Assembly (NCBI GenBank): GCA_006844765.1
Contig: SPJV01000104.1
Span: 10,962-74,961 of the forward strand
Direction: 5' to 3'
Length of the DNA stretch: 64,000 nucleotides
Origin: Alphaproteobacteria bacterium
Lineage (GTDB): Bacteria > Pseudomonadota > Alphaproteobacteria > UBA8366 > Aestuariispiraceae
The notes beneath the pieces were generated by a model, which worked only from the letters and a program-made list of their open reading frames with translations, did no database searches and had not been told where the DNA came from. Positions 43,235-52,872 of the stretch are shown here, piece by piece; within the stretch, counting starts at the first letter, position 1; each line of letters begins with the position of its first letter. The position numbers were made by a program, and so were the translations under genes.

Positions 43235-45070
43235 ATGTCTTTGCGGAATATCGCCATTATTGCCCATGTCGATCATGGGAAGACGACGCTGGTTGACCGG
43301 CTGCTGCAACAATCGGGTGCGGTGAAGTCGCATCAGCAGATGGATGAACGCGCGATGGACTCCAATGATCTGGAGAAGGAACGCGGCATCACCATCTTGG
43401 CGAAATGCACCTCGGTCGATTGGAAGGGGACGCGGGTCAATATCGTTGACACCCCCGGCCACGCGGATTTCGGTGGCGAGGTGGAACGCATTCTTTCCAT
43501 GGTCGATTGTGCGCTGCTGCTGGTCGATGCAGCGGAAGGCCCGATGCCGCAGACGAAATTCGTGACCATGAAGGCGCTGGAGCTCGGCCTGAAGCCGATC
43601 CTGGTGGTGAACAAGGTGGATAAGCCCGATGCGCGGCCCGACTGGGTGGTGGATCAGGCCTTTGACCTTTTTGCTGCGCTGGATGCGGATGAAGAACAGC
43701 TGGATTTCCCGATCCTCTATGCCTCGGCAAAGGAAGGCTGGGCCGCTGACACTTTGGAAGCCCCGCGGGAAAATATGGACGCGCTCTTCGATCTGGTGGT
43801 CGAGAAAGTCGCCGAGCCCGAAGCGGATAAGGACGGCCCCTTCACCATGCTGGCGACGACGCTGGAAAGCGATCCCTATCTGGGCCGCATCCTGACCGGG
43901 CGCATTGCTTCCGGCCGGGTCAAGGCGAATACCACGGTGAAGGGCATTGGCCAGGACGGTAAGGTCACGGAGACCGCGCGGCTGACCAAGCTGCTCGCCT
44001 TCCGGGGTTTGAAGCGGGAGCCGGTGGAAATGGCAGAGGCCGGCGATATCGTTGCGGTGGCCGGGCTGGTGAACACGACTGTTGCGGATACGATTGCTGA
44101 GACCTCGGTCTCTGAGCCGCTGCCGGCGCGCCCGATCTCCCCGCCGACCATGGCGATGACGGTCACGGTCAATGATAGCCCGCTTGCAGGACGCGAGGGG
44201 GAAAAGCTGACCGGCCGCATGATCCGCGACCGCTTGATGCGGGAGGCCGAGGGTAATATCGCCATCCGCGTCACCGAAAGTTCCGACAAGGATGCGTTCG
44301 AAGTCGCGGGCCGAGGCGAATTGCAGCTTGGCGTGTTGCTGGAAACTCTGCGCCGGGAAGGTTTTGAGCTGACCGTTGGCCCGCCCCGCGTGCTCTTCAC
44401 CGAGGGTGAGAACGGTGAGCGGTTGGAGCCGATGGAAGTCGCCCAGGTCGATGTGGATGATGAATTCACCGGCGTGGTGGTGGAAAAGCTTGGCCTGCGC
44501 AAGGGCGAGATGACGGAAATGCGTCCCTCCAGCGGTGGAAAGACCCGAATTGCCTTCGAAATCCCCTCACGCGGGTTGATCGGTTATCAGGGAGAATTCC
44601 TGGCCGATACGCGCGGCACCGGGATTTTGAGCCGCCTGTTCAACGGCTATGCGCCCTATAAGGGCCCTATTGCGGGCCGCCGTGCGGGGGTCATGATCTC
44701 TGCCGAACAGGGCAAGGCATCCTCCTATGCGCTCTTTAACCTGGAAGATCGCGGGCCGCTCTTCATCGGCGGCGGTGAGGAAGTCTATGGCGGCATGATC
44801 CTGGGCGAGCATAACAAGGGCCAGGATCTGGAAGTGAACCCGCTGAAGGCCAAACAGCTGACCAACTTCCGCGCTGCCGGCAAGGATGACGCGGTGAAGC
44901 TGACCACGCCGATCCGCCGGACGCTGGAAGAAGCCCTGGCCTATATCGAAGATGATGAGCGCGTTGAGGTCACCCCGAAATCGATCCGCCTGCGCAAGTC
45001 GACCCTCGACCCGCATGAGCGCAAGCGTGAGAAACGCAAGAAAGACGCGGAGCTGGCGGCGGCTGGGTAA
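43235..45070 (+). CDS. typA: Translational GTPase TypA/BipA
   Basis: The 611-residue GTPase has the elongation-factor G domain: AIIAHVDHGKTTLVDRLLQQ, MDSNDLEKERGITILAKCTS, DTPGHADFGGEVERI and NKVDKPDARP, then the TypA C-terminal domains with GEFLADTRGTGILSRLFN. It acts on the ribosome under stress and cold. The ATG at 43235 gives the usual N-terminus. Confidence 0.97.
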   Translation: MSLRNIAIIAHVDHGKTTLVDRLLQQSGAVKSHQQMDERAMDSNDLEKERGITILAKCTSVDWKGTRVNIVDTPGHADFGGEVERILSMVDCALLLVDAAEGPMPQTKFVTMKALELGLKPILVVNKVDKPDARPDWVVDQAFDLFAALDADEEQLDFPILYASAKEGWAADTLEAPRENMDALFDLVVEKVAEPEADKDGPFTMLATTLESDPYLGRILTGRIASGRVKANTTVKGIGQDGKVTETARLTKLLAFRGLKREPVEMAEAGDIVAVAGLVNTTVADTIAETSVSEPLPARPISPPTMAMTVTVNDSPLAGREGEKLTGRMIRDRLMREAEGNIAIRVTESSDKDAFEVAGRGELQLGVLLETLRREGFELTVGPPRVLFTEGENGERLEPMEVAQVDVDDEFTGVVVEKLGLRKGEMTEMRPSSGGKTRIAFEIPSRGLIGYQGEFLADTRGTGILSRLFNGYAPYKGPIAGRRAGVMISAEQGKASSYALFNLEDRGPLFIGGGEEVYGGMILGEHNKGQDLEVNPLKAKQLTNFRAAGKDDAVKLTTPIRRTLEEALAYIEDDERVEVTPKSIRLRKSTLDPHERKREKRKKDAELAAAG

Positions 45071-45247
45071 GGCGCCTCACGGCCACGACACCCTTCGACG
45101 TCTCCGCTGATGCGGAACCCGCAGAACACGGTATAATTCACCGGGACTCGCGTTAAAGCGCCTCACCTCAAGGTACGCGCGTCTTTCGCACGCCTGCGCT
45201 AGTAGGACTGCGTAGAGGTGCGTTGCTTGCGGCGGAGGGGTGATACC

Positions 45248-45757
45248 ATGACCACCATTGCGGAAACCGACCGATTGATTTTGCGGACATGGGATGCGGA
45301 TGAGCTGCCCGTCTTGCAGTCGATCCTGGCCGATCCGACGACCATGGTACATTGGCCCGCGCCCCTGACGCAGGACTATATCCAGTCTTGGCACGACTGG
45401 GCGCGGGAACGCTCGGGACAGGGGTTGCATGCCCGCTGGGCGGTTGTGCTGAAGTCCGATGGCAGCGTAATCGGGGATTGCGGCCTTGTTCCAACGCAGA
45501 TTGAGGGCGAGGACGTTACTGACCTCGGGTACATCTTCCACGCTGATCACTGGGGCCAGGGCTATGCGCCCGAAGCGGCGGCGGCGGCGTTGGATCTCGG
45601 GCTTAACCGCTACAAATTGACCAATATCGTCTGCCATATGGCTGAGGATCATATCGCGTCCCAAAGGGTTGCCGAAAAGATTGGCATGACCCGCGACGGC
45701 GGTTTCAAGAACCCCCGCAATCTGGAAAAATGGCATCTGATCTACCGACCGGCTTGA
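45248..45757 (+). CDS. GNAT family N-acetyltransferase
   Basis: The 169-residue acyltransferase has the RimJ/RimL-like pattern TDRLILRTWDADELPVLQSI, GDCGLVPTQIEGEDVTDLGY, HWGQGYAPEAAAAALDLGL and ERVAEKIGM-like region ASQRVAEKIGMTRDGG. Its substrate is not clear. The previous 177 bp downstream of typA hold no gene. The next gene follows after 11 bp. Confidence 0.9.
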   Translation: MTTIAETDRLILRTWDADELPVLQSILADPTTMVHWPAPLTQDYIQSWHDWARERSGQGLHARWAVVLKSDGSVIGDCGLVPTQIEGEDVTDLGYIFHADHWGQGYAPEAAAAALDLGLNRYKLTNIVCHMAEDHIASQRVAEKIGMTRDGGFKNPRNLEKWHLIYRPA

Positions 45758-45768
45758 AGGGGTGAGGC

Positions 45769-46203
45769 ATGAGCAACGCGGCATTGGTATCGAAAATGGT
45801 GGCCTATGAGGATGCGGATGACCGGGTTCGGGCTGTCTATGATGACATCATGGAAACCAAGGGCATCGATTGGATTCCGAATTTCTGGCAGGTGTTGGCG
45901 ACCCACCCGCCGATGCTGGAAGATGTCTGGGCCTCGATCAAATCGGCGATGGCGCCGGGCCGGATCGATCCTCTGATGAAGGAGATGATCGCGCTCGCGG
46001 TATCAGCGACGAATGGCTGTGAATATTGTCTGGAAAGCCATACGGCAGCGGCCCGGAAGCTCGGCATGGACGATGATCTCCAGGGTGAGCTGATGGCGGT
46101 CATCGGTGCTTTCAACCGTACCAACGCGCTTGCCGCCGGTTATCGGGTGCCGCCGGACGAGAAGCTGAAGGCAGCGGCGCGCCGGGCGCCGAAACCCGCG
46201 TGA
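45769..46203 (+). CDS. AhpD-like carboxymuconolactone-decarboxylase family protein
   Basis: The 144-residue protein has the peroxidase-related CMD motif with C84xxC87 and H91 (NGCEYCLESHTAAARKLG). Such proteins act in thiol-peroxide defence. Its stop overlaps the NUDIX start (GTG at 46200) by 4 bp, so the two are coupled. Confidence 0.9.
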   Translation: MSNAALVSKMVAYEDADDRVRAVYDDIMETKGIDWIPNFWQVLATHPPMLEDVWASIKSAMAPGRIDPLMKEMIALAVSATNGCEYCLESHTAAARKLGMDDDLQGELMAVIGAFNRTNALAAGYRVPPDEKLKAAARRAPKPA

Positions 46204-46685
46204 GCGAGCCTCCGCAACGCCCGGTCGTCGGGGCTGGTGTCGTCGTTCGGCGGATGACGGCGGACGGGCCGCGGGTGCTCCTGATCAAACGTGCGCATCC
46301 GCCCAAGGCTGGATATTGGGCGATTCCCGGCGGAAAGCATGAGCTGGGGGAGACAAGCCGCGAGGCGGCCCGACGCGAGCTTGAGGAGGAAACCGGCTTG
46401 ACCGTCGGTCCCTTGGAGCTGGTCGACATCTTCGACATCATCCGGGAAGAAGCAGACGGCACGATTTCCATGCATTTCACACTGGTCGACTATGCCGCTG
46501 ACTGGATCGGCGGAGAGGCCATCGCCAGTTCCGATGCCGCCGATCTTGTCTGGGCCGATCCCGGCAAATTGGATGCTTACGAACTCTCGACCGCAGAGAG
46601 CTACGATTTGATCGCGCGTGCCTTCGAGAATTGGTCCGGGTCTGCCTCAGGTCCCGACACTGAAGGGGGCGACGAGGCGCCGTAG
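46200..46685 (+). CDS. NUDIX hydrolase
   Basis: The 161-residue enzyme has a full Nudix box: GGKHELGETSREAARRELEE followed by ETGL. It starts with GTG at 46200, overlapping the previous stop. It hydrolyses a nucleoside diphosphate linked to another moiety, and is close to MutT/ADP-ribose pyrophosphatase-like enzymes with WAIPGGKHELGE. Its 3' end overlaps the convergent aspartate dehydrogenase gene by 39 bp. Confidence 0.92.
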   Translation: MSEPPQRPVVGAGVVVRRMTADGPRVLLIKRAHPPKAGYWAIPGGKHELGETSREAARRELEEETGLTVGPLELVDIFDIIREEADGTISMHFTLVDYAADWIGGEAIASSDAADLVWADPGKLDAYELSTAESYDLIARAFENWSGSASGPDTEGGDEAP

Positions 46686-47462
46686 GGCGGCGATGGTGCT
46701 CAAGGGTGTCATCACACTGGTGCGCGGATTGTCGGGGCTGGGCACGCTCTCAATGGTGACGGAAAAGCGGGTCGCGTCGCCAACCAGCTCGACGGTCTGG
46801 CTGTTGCGATCGATCATCGGATCCGCCCAGATCGAAATTACCGTTCGGTCGGGTCCGATCCCGGCCAGGCTGACCGCCGCCGCGACATTCACATTCGCCG
46901 GGAAATGCCGAACCGCCTCGCGCACCGGGCCTTCATAGATGAGTGTGGGTTCGCGGATGGCATCCGGGTCGATACCGTTCTCGACAAGATAGGGCGCCCC
47001 GGCAAGGCCCCCTGGCGGTTTTCTGGTAATCAGATTGACGCTCTTGATCTCCCCTTCCGCCGCTGCGCGCACCCCATCCAGTGCCAGGGTCGCGCCAGAG
47101 GGAACCAGAATCTTGGCTCTGGTCTCTTTCGCCCGATCGATCAAAGCACGGCGCTCCAGCAAGGCGCCGGCGCTCAGCACCATGAGCGTTCGTCCTGCTT
47201 CAACCGCCGGGATCGCGACATCGTCGAAAAGCGCTGCGGGCAGGCACTCGACGACAATATCGGCATGGGTGGCCAGCGCCTCCGGCGTCAGGATCGGTAT
47301 CTCACGACCAAGATCGCCGAGAGTTTGCCGCGCCTTCATTTCATCCCGCGCCGCCGCCGCGACGAGTTTGAGGCCGGGCAGGGATCCGCTCAAAAGGGCT
47401 TTCGCAACCGCCCCACCAATCGCGCCGAGCCCGGCGATGGCGACCGTCTGTTCTTGCGTCAT
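46647..47462 (-). CDS. nadX: L-aspartate dehydrogenase
   Basis: The 271-residue enzyme has the NAD motif VAIAGLGAIGGAVAKALL and the family stretches ILVPSGATLALDGVRAAAEG and FPANVNVAAAVSLAGIGPDR with the catalytic histidine/asparagine area. It oxidises L-aspartate to iminoaspartate for NAD synthesis. It is monocistronic and overlaps the NUDIX gene tail to tail by 39 bp. Confidence 0.92.
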   Translation of the reverse strand: MTQEQTVAIAGLGAIGGAVAKALLSGSLPGLKLVAAAARDEMKARQTLGDLGREIPILTPEALATHADIVVECLPAALFDDVAIPAVEAGRTLMVLSAGALLERRALIDRAKETRAKILVPSGATLALDGVRAAAEGEIKSVNLITRKPPGGLAGAPYLVENGIDPDAIREPTLIYEGPVREAVRHFPANVNVAAAVSLAGIGPDRTVISIWADPMIDRNSQTVELVGDATRFSVTIESVPSPDNPRTSVMTPLSTIAALRRLVAPFSVGT

Positions 47463-47683
47463 GGATTAATCCTTCCGATAGGCGGATGAGTGTTAAGGGG
47501 TTCCGCCGGTGGATCAAGTCGACAGAGACCGCTCGGCTTTTCGAATGATTGAGGCCAAACACAGGATTGGAAAAATCGATCTAACAATCCAATTATATTT
47601 GGTTCCGCGATGGTAAGATCGGGATTATAGAGCGGTTTCAGCAGGGGCGTAGACCTCTGGATCTCGATAGGGGATAGACCGCT

Positions 47684-48670
47684 ATGGCCAGTACAACCAG
47701 TCAATGGCATCGCTGTAAAATTGACCGTAAGCTCCTGAAGGAGCTTTCCCAAAGAAACGATCTGACACCAGCATTGTGGTTTGGCAGTTATCTGCTGCTC
47801 GTGGCGGGGTTGGCAGCGATGACGGTTTGGACCTGGGGCACGCCGCAGGCCTGGATCTGGGCGATCCTGCATGGGCTCAGCTGGGGCGCGATTTCGTCTG
47901 CGACACACGAACTCAGCCATGGCACGCCCTTTAAGACCCGCTGGATGAATGAGGCGGTCTATTGGCTTATGGGTTGGATGGGGCAGTTCGAGCCGGTCTC
48001 CAACCGCTGGGCACATGCGGGTCATCACAATTTCACCCATTATGATGGCAAGGATACGGAACTTTCCGAGCCGAACCCCGTTACCTGGCGTAACTTCTTT
48101 AATGTCGGCTTCGGGCTCTGGGCGGCCGCCTATTACTGGCGTTTTCTGATCGGGCAGAGCTTTGGGATCTTCCCCCGCGACATTAAAAAGCAGATCCCGG
48201 AAAAGGAACTGCCGCTCGCCATCTGGAATGCCCGGATCATGGTGCTGATCTATGCCGGTTTTATCGCCTGGGCGATTTTGGCTCAGACTTGGTTGCCGAT
48301 AGTCTTGGTGGTCGCACCCCGTTGGATCTCAGGGCCGATCACCGGCTTCCTGCATCTGACCCAACACACCTGCCTTAAGATGAATGTGCCGGACCACCGT
48401 TTCTCCACCCGTAGCTTCAAGGCGAGCCCGATCACGCGCTTCTTTTACTTCAACATGAACCACCATATCGAACATCACATGTTCCCGATGGTGCCGTTCT
48501 ACAATCTGCCGAAGCTCAGCGCCGCGATCAGCGACCAATTGCCGGAACCCTGCAATGGGCTCTATGGCGTCTTCTCGGAGATCATCACCGGCATCCGCCG
48601 CCAACATCGCGAACCGGGCTACTTCATCGAAAAGGCAGTGCCGGGGGCAGCGGTGCGAGAGGCGGCGTAG
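47684..48670 (+). CDS. Membrane fatty acid desaturase/hydroxylase-like protein
   Basis: The 328-residue membrane protein has the three histidine boxes of the desaturase superfamily: HELSH at about 73, HAGHH at about 109-113 and HHIEHHMFP at about 259-267, with four to five hydrophobic segments. It is close to fatty acid desaturases and alkane-type di-iron enzymes. The conserved HHIEHH suggests an oxygen-dependent acyl or lipid desaturase. It lies alone after a 221-bp promoter region. Confidence 0.9.
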   Translation: MASTTSQWHRCKIDRKLLKELSQRNDLTPALWFGSYLLLVAGLAAMTVWTWGTPQAWIWAILHGLSWGAISSATHELSHGTPFKTRWMNEAVYWLMGWMGQFEPVSNRWAHAGHHNFTHYDGKDTELSEPNPVTWRNFFNVGFGLWAAAYYWRFLIGQSFGIFPRDIKKQIPEKELPLAIWNARIMVLIYAGFIAWAILAQTWLPIVLVVAPRWISGPITGFLHLTQHTCLKMNVPDHRFSTRSFKASPITRFFYFNMNHHIEHHMFPMVPFYNLPKLSAAISDQLPEPCNGLYGVFSEIITGIRRQHREPGYFIEKAVPGAAVREAA

Positions 48671-48679
48671 GGTATCGCG

Positions 48680-49918
48680 CTAGATCTGCGCTGTCGGCTT
48701 CATGCAGATGGCGTAAACCAGCATGGCGGCGAAAACACCGAAGGCCATGAAGGCGAAACCATAGCCATAATCCGCCGGCGCAATACTGTTCTGTCCGGCG
48801 GCGAGGGTGAGGGCTGCGCCGAAGCCGGCCTGCATGGCTGAAATCCCGCCGACTTGAAAGACCAGCAAAAGGGTGGAGGCTCTGCCGACCAGATGGGCTG
48901 GAAACAGCGCACGGTTCTGGGCTGACAGCGTAATATAATAGTGTTGTGCCAAAACCATGACGACCAAGCAGGCGACGGCACCGGCCAAGGGCATGGCCGG
49001 GAAAAGGGCAAGCAGACCCAAGGCGGCGCTTGAGATCACGGCGCCGCCGATGACGACGGGGCGATAACCGCCGAGAACCCGGTCCAAAGGCCCAAAGGCA
49101 AGCGCGCCGCCGATGGTGATCGCAAACATCGCAAACAGGACGAGACCGGCGGAGGTTGTATCCAGCCCATGGACATCGGCCAGATAGGGCCCGCCCCAAA
49201 GACCAATGATCGTTGTGATTGGTGCGAAGGTAACAGTCCCCATGATCAGGATCGGATAGAACCGAGGCATCGCGAAAATCTCGCGATAGCCGGCAAGCGT
49301 GTCTTTCAGGGAAGCCGGCCTGTCATCGGCGCCGTAATCGGCAGGCTTGTCCTTGATCGCAGCAATGCAGAAAGCGGCCAGACCGAAGGACAGGACACCG
49401 GTATAGCCCATGACGGTGCGCCACCCGAATATCTCGCTCAACAAGGCGAGTGGATAGGTGCCGGAGAGCCCGCCGACCCCTCCAATCGCAACCATCAGAC
49501 CCATGACGGTCGAAAACCGGTCCTTCGGAAACCATCGTGCGAATAAAACAAAGGAAGCGGCCCCTGTAACGCCGGATGAGGCCCCCAAGATCAGGCGGGA
49601 GAGGATCAGGTCCGGAAAGGTGGTGGCTTGTGAAAACCACAGGGCGCCCAACCCGGTTGAGATCAGCAGGATCGGTGTGATCCGTCGCGCGCCATAGCGG
49701 TCAAACAGGATTCCCGCCGGAATTTGCATGGTCATGCTGGCAATGAACATCGCCCCCAGGGCGACACCCAGGACAGCCGCTCCCAAACCGAGCTCGGGTC
49801 CCACGGTCGTTGCAAGGACACCCCCGGCGGCGCGGTGAAACTGCGCCGTGGCGAATAGTGCCGCGCAGAACAGCAGGATGCGCAGGCGGCCCGGCCCGAA
49901 CAAGCGGGGCTGTGTCAT
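48680..49918 (-). CDS. MFS transporter
   Basis: The 412-residue protein has twelve hydrophobic segments and a loop motif GILFDRYGARRITPILLIST (about 69-88) typical of MFS, followed by SRLILGASSGVTGAASFVLF. The substrate cannot be inferred. It is convergent with the desaturase gene by 9 bp and is downstream of mutS on the other strand's side. Confidence 0.9.
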   Translation of the reverse strand: MTQPRLFGPGRLRILLFCAALFATAQFHRAAGGVLATTVGPELGLGAAVLGVALGAMFIASMTMQIPAGILFDRYGARRITPILLISTGLGALWFSQATTFPDLILSRLILGASSGVTGAASFVLFARWFPKDRFSTVMGLMVAIGGVGGLSGTYPLALLSEIFGWRTVMGYTGVLSFGLAAFCIAAIKDKPADYGADDRPASLKDTLAGYREIFAMPRFYPILIMGTVTFAPITTIIGLWGGPYLADVHGLDTTSAGLVLFAMFAITIGGALAFGPLDRVLGGYRPVVIGGAVISSAALGLLALFPAMPLAGAVACLVVMVLAQHYYITLSAQNRALFPAHLVGRASTLLLVFQVGGISAMQAGFGAALTLAAGQNSIAPADYGYGFAFMAFGVFAAMLVYAICMKPTAQI

Positions 49919-49939
49919 GATGTCCCCACCCTTCTTCCC

Positions 49940-52633
49940 CTAGCTATCGACCATTCCCCGCAGCCGATAGAGCGCGTCAAGCGCCTCCCGCGGGGTTAAT
50001 TCATCGGGATTGAGTGCGGCGAGCGCCTGTTCAGCCTCACTCGGCCCCTTTGCGGTTTGGATGGGCGTGGCTGGCTGTGGGGCCGCGCGGAACAGGGGCA
50101 GATCATCGACCAGCCGGGTTACGGCGCCGGATTGCTCACCTTTTTCCAGCGCTTGAAGGACTTCTTCCGCGCGGGTTACAACCGCTGGCGGCAGACCGGC
50201 CAGCTTGGCGACATGAATCCCATAGGACCGATCCGCTGCCCCGGCCCCCACTTCATGCAGGAAGATAACGTCCCCTTCATATTCCGTCACCTTCATGCAA
50301 TGGGGGCTCAGCGCCGCCAGCCGCTCCGACAAGGCGGTCAGTTCGTGGTAATGGGTGGCGAACAGGGCACGGGCCTTTGCGGCTTCATGCAGATGTTCGA
50401 CACAGGCCCAGGCGATGGACAGCCCGTCAAAGGTCGCGGTGCCCCGGCCGATTTCGTCAAGGATCACCAGCGAACGTTCGCTTGCTTGATTGAGGATGGT
50501 CGCGGTTTCTACCATCTCCACCATGAAGGTGGATCGCCCGCGCGCCAGATCATCGGCAGCGCCGACCCGACTGAACAACCGGTCGACCACACCGATATGG
50601 GCGCTGTGGGCGGGCACGAAGCTGCCCATTTGTGCCAGGATCGCGATCAGTGCGTTCTGGCGCAAGAAGGTCGATTTTCCCGCCATATTCGGTCCGGTCA
50701 CTAACCACAGGCGGTTCTCCCGATCCAGATCGCTGTTATTGGCGATGAAGGCTTTTCCTTCGCCTTCCGCTTTTAAGGCGGCTTCGACGACCGGGTGCCG
50801 TCCGCCCTCGATGGTGAAGGCAAGGGAGCCATCCACCCGGGGACGGCGGTAGTCGGCGGCAATCGCCAGCTCTGCCAACGCGGCGGCCACATCCAGCCGG
50901 GCAATGGCAGAGGCTGCCAAGCCGATTTCCGCGGCGCGGGACAGGGCCTCATTCACCAGATCGTCAAACAACTTAAGTTCGACCGCCAACGCCTTGTCTG
51001 CGGCTTCTGAGATATCCCGGGCAAGCTCCGACAGCTCAGTCGTGGTGAAGCGCACGGCATTCGCCATCGTCTGACGATGGATGAAGGGTTCTTCCATCTT
51101 GTCGGCATGTTTCGCCGTTACTTCAATGAACCAGCCCAAGACGTTGTTGTATTTAATCTTCAGCCCATCGACACCGGTGTCTTTGCGGTATTTCGCCTCC
51201 AGATTGGCGATCATCCGGCGGCCTTCATCCTTCAGCTGGATGAAATTGTCGAGTTCCGGCGCATAGCCCCGCTGAATAAACCCACCATCGCGGGCCAGTA
51301 AGGATGGTTCCGGTTTCAAGGCGCGGGCGAAGCGGTCGACCAAGACGTCATGCACGCCCAAATCCTGCAACGCGGCTTCTGTTTCCCGCGGGGCGGGGCT
51401 GTTCCCCTGGGCGGCGAGGCCTTTGATCCGGGCGCTGAGGGATAAGCCCTGACCCAGCGCCAGGAGGTCTCTCGGCCCGCCACGACCTACGGTCAGCCGG
51501 CCCAAGGCCCGTTCCAGATCCGGCGCGGCTTTAAGCAGATCGCGCAGGTCTTCGCGGACCCTTGCTTCGTCCAACATCCACTCGACAGCATCAAGCCGGT
51601 CGGCGATAGCACCGGGATCGGTCAACGGGGCGGCCAATCTTGCGCCCAATAGCCGGGCGCCGGCGCCGGTTACGGTTCGGTCGATGGTTGCCAGCAGGCT
51701 GCCTTTTCGCTCTCCGTTGAGGGTGATGGCCAGTTCAAGGTTCCGGCGTGTGGCCTGATCGATTTCCATCAGGGCGCCGGCATTCAGCCGCACCGGGGGC
51801 TTCAATTGCGGCAGCTTGCCGACCTGGGTTATTTCCAGATAGGCAACCAGGGCTCCCAGCGCCGCCAGCTCTGCGCGTCCGAATTCACCGAACCCATCCA
51901 GCGAGGCGACACCATAGACGGCCTTCAGCCGTTTCTCGCCATTGACGGAATCAAAACGGCTGTCGGGCAGCGGCGACAAGGCCTCCTTCCAATCGGCGAA
52001 GAGCCCATAGAGACCGTCTTCGCCTTCAAGGATCTTTTCCGGCACGATCAATTCACCGGGAGAGATGCGGCCCAAGGCGGCACCAAGCGCATCCGGCCCG
52101 ATCGGCTGGCAGATCAAATCGCCGGTCGACATATCGCACCAGGCAAGTGCCATTTGTTTGCCGGCGCGCGCCAAAGCGGCCAGATAATTGTGCCGCCTGG
52201 CTTCCAAAAGCGTGTCTTCGGTCAAGGTGCCCGGTGTGACGACGCGGACGATGGCTCTCTTGACGACGGCCTTGTGACCGCCCCGTTTCTTGGCCTCGGC
52301 AGGGTCCTCCGTCTGCTCACCCACCGCGACGCGGAAGCCTTGCTTGATCAGCCGGGCCAGATAGCCTTCTGCCGCATGGACCGGAACCCCGCACATCGGG
52401 ATGGCCTCACCCTGGTGCTGGCCCCGCTTGGTTAGCGTGATGTTGAGCGCGGCCGCCGCTTTGACAGCGTCATCAAAGAACAGTTCGTAGAAGTCGCCCA
52501 TCCGGTAGAACAGCAGACACTCCGGATGCTCCGCCTTGATGGCCAGATATTGGCTCATCATCGGCGTCATCCGCGCGGTCGCGGTTTGATCGGCTGACGT
52601 GTCAGAGTTCTTGGAAGGCATGCGGTCGCTCAT
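49940..52633 (-). CDS. mutS: DNA mismatch repair protein MutS
   Basis: The 897-residue protein has the mismatch-binding N-terminal motif FYRMGDFYELFFDDAVKAAA (Phe-x-Glu), the connector and lever domains, and the ATPase: Walker A GPNMAGKSTFLRQNALIAIL near residue 650, DLARGRSTFMVEMVETA and Walker B SLVILDEIGRGTATFDGLS. The C-terminal about 90 residues include a Pro-rich linker and a tetramerisation tail. An in-frame Met at residue 5 is an alternative start. Confidence 0.97.
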   Translation of the reverse strand: MSDRMPSKNSDTSADQTATARMTPMMSQYLAIKAEHPECLLFYRMGDFYELFFDDAVKAAAALNITLTKRGQHQGEAIPMCGVPVHAAEGYLARLIKQGFRVAVGEQTEDPAEAKKRGGHKAVVKRAIVRVVTPGTLTEDTLLEARRHNYLAALARAGKQMALAWCDMSTGDLICQPIGPDALGAALGRISPGELIVPEKILEGEDGLYGLFADWKEALSPLPDSRFDSVNGEKRLKAVYGVASLDGFGEFGRAELAALGALVAYLEITQVGKLPQLKPPVRLNAGALMEIDQATRRNLELAITLNGERKGSLLATIDRTVTGAGARLLGARLAAPLTDPGAIADRLDAVEWMLDEARVREDLRDLLKAAPDLERALGRLTVGRGGPRDLLALGQGLSLSARIKGLAAQGNSPAPRETEAALQDLGVHDVLVDRFARALKPEPSLLARDGGFIQRGYAPELDNFIQLKDEGRRMIANLEAKYRKDTGVDGLKIKYNNVLGWFIEVTAKHADKMEEPFIHRQTMANAVRFTTTELSELARDISEAADKALAVELKLFDDLVNEALSRAAEIGLAASAIARLDVAAALAELAIAADYRRPRVDGSLAFTIEGGRHPVVEAALKAEGEGKAFIANNSDLDRENRLWLVTGPNMAGKSTFLRQNALIAILAQMGSFVPAHSAHIGVVDRLFSRVGAADDLARGRSTFMVEMVETATILNQASERSLVILDEIGRGTATFDGLSIAWACVEHLHEAAKARALFATHYHELTALSERLAALSPHCMKVTEYEGDVIFLHEVGAGAADRSYGIHVAKLAGLPPAVVTRAEEVLQALEKGEQSGAVTRLVDDLPLFRAAPQPATPIQTAKGPSEAEQALAALNPDELTPREALDALYRLRGMVDS

Positions 52634-52872
52634 GGTTGCCCGACCCTAACGGGTGCCGGGTTTGGGGGCAATCTCAAGACGCGCCAGAAAAGCCGGCTTT
52701 GGCATTTCAACGGAAAGATTACGTAAAGTCGGCTATGAAAGGGCCGAAATCGGCAAAGAATGCATTGTAACAAGCAATTCCTTTTCCCAATCCACCATAC
52801 CCATGTTACGAGTCAAGTCTCGGAATTGAACACAATAAAGGGGGACCGCCCTTCACGAGGCGGATTAATGGG

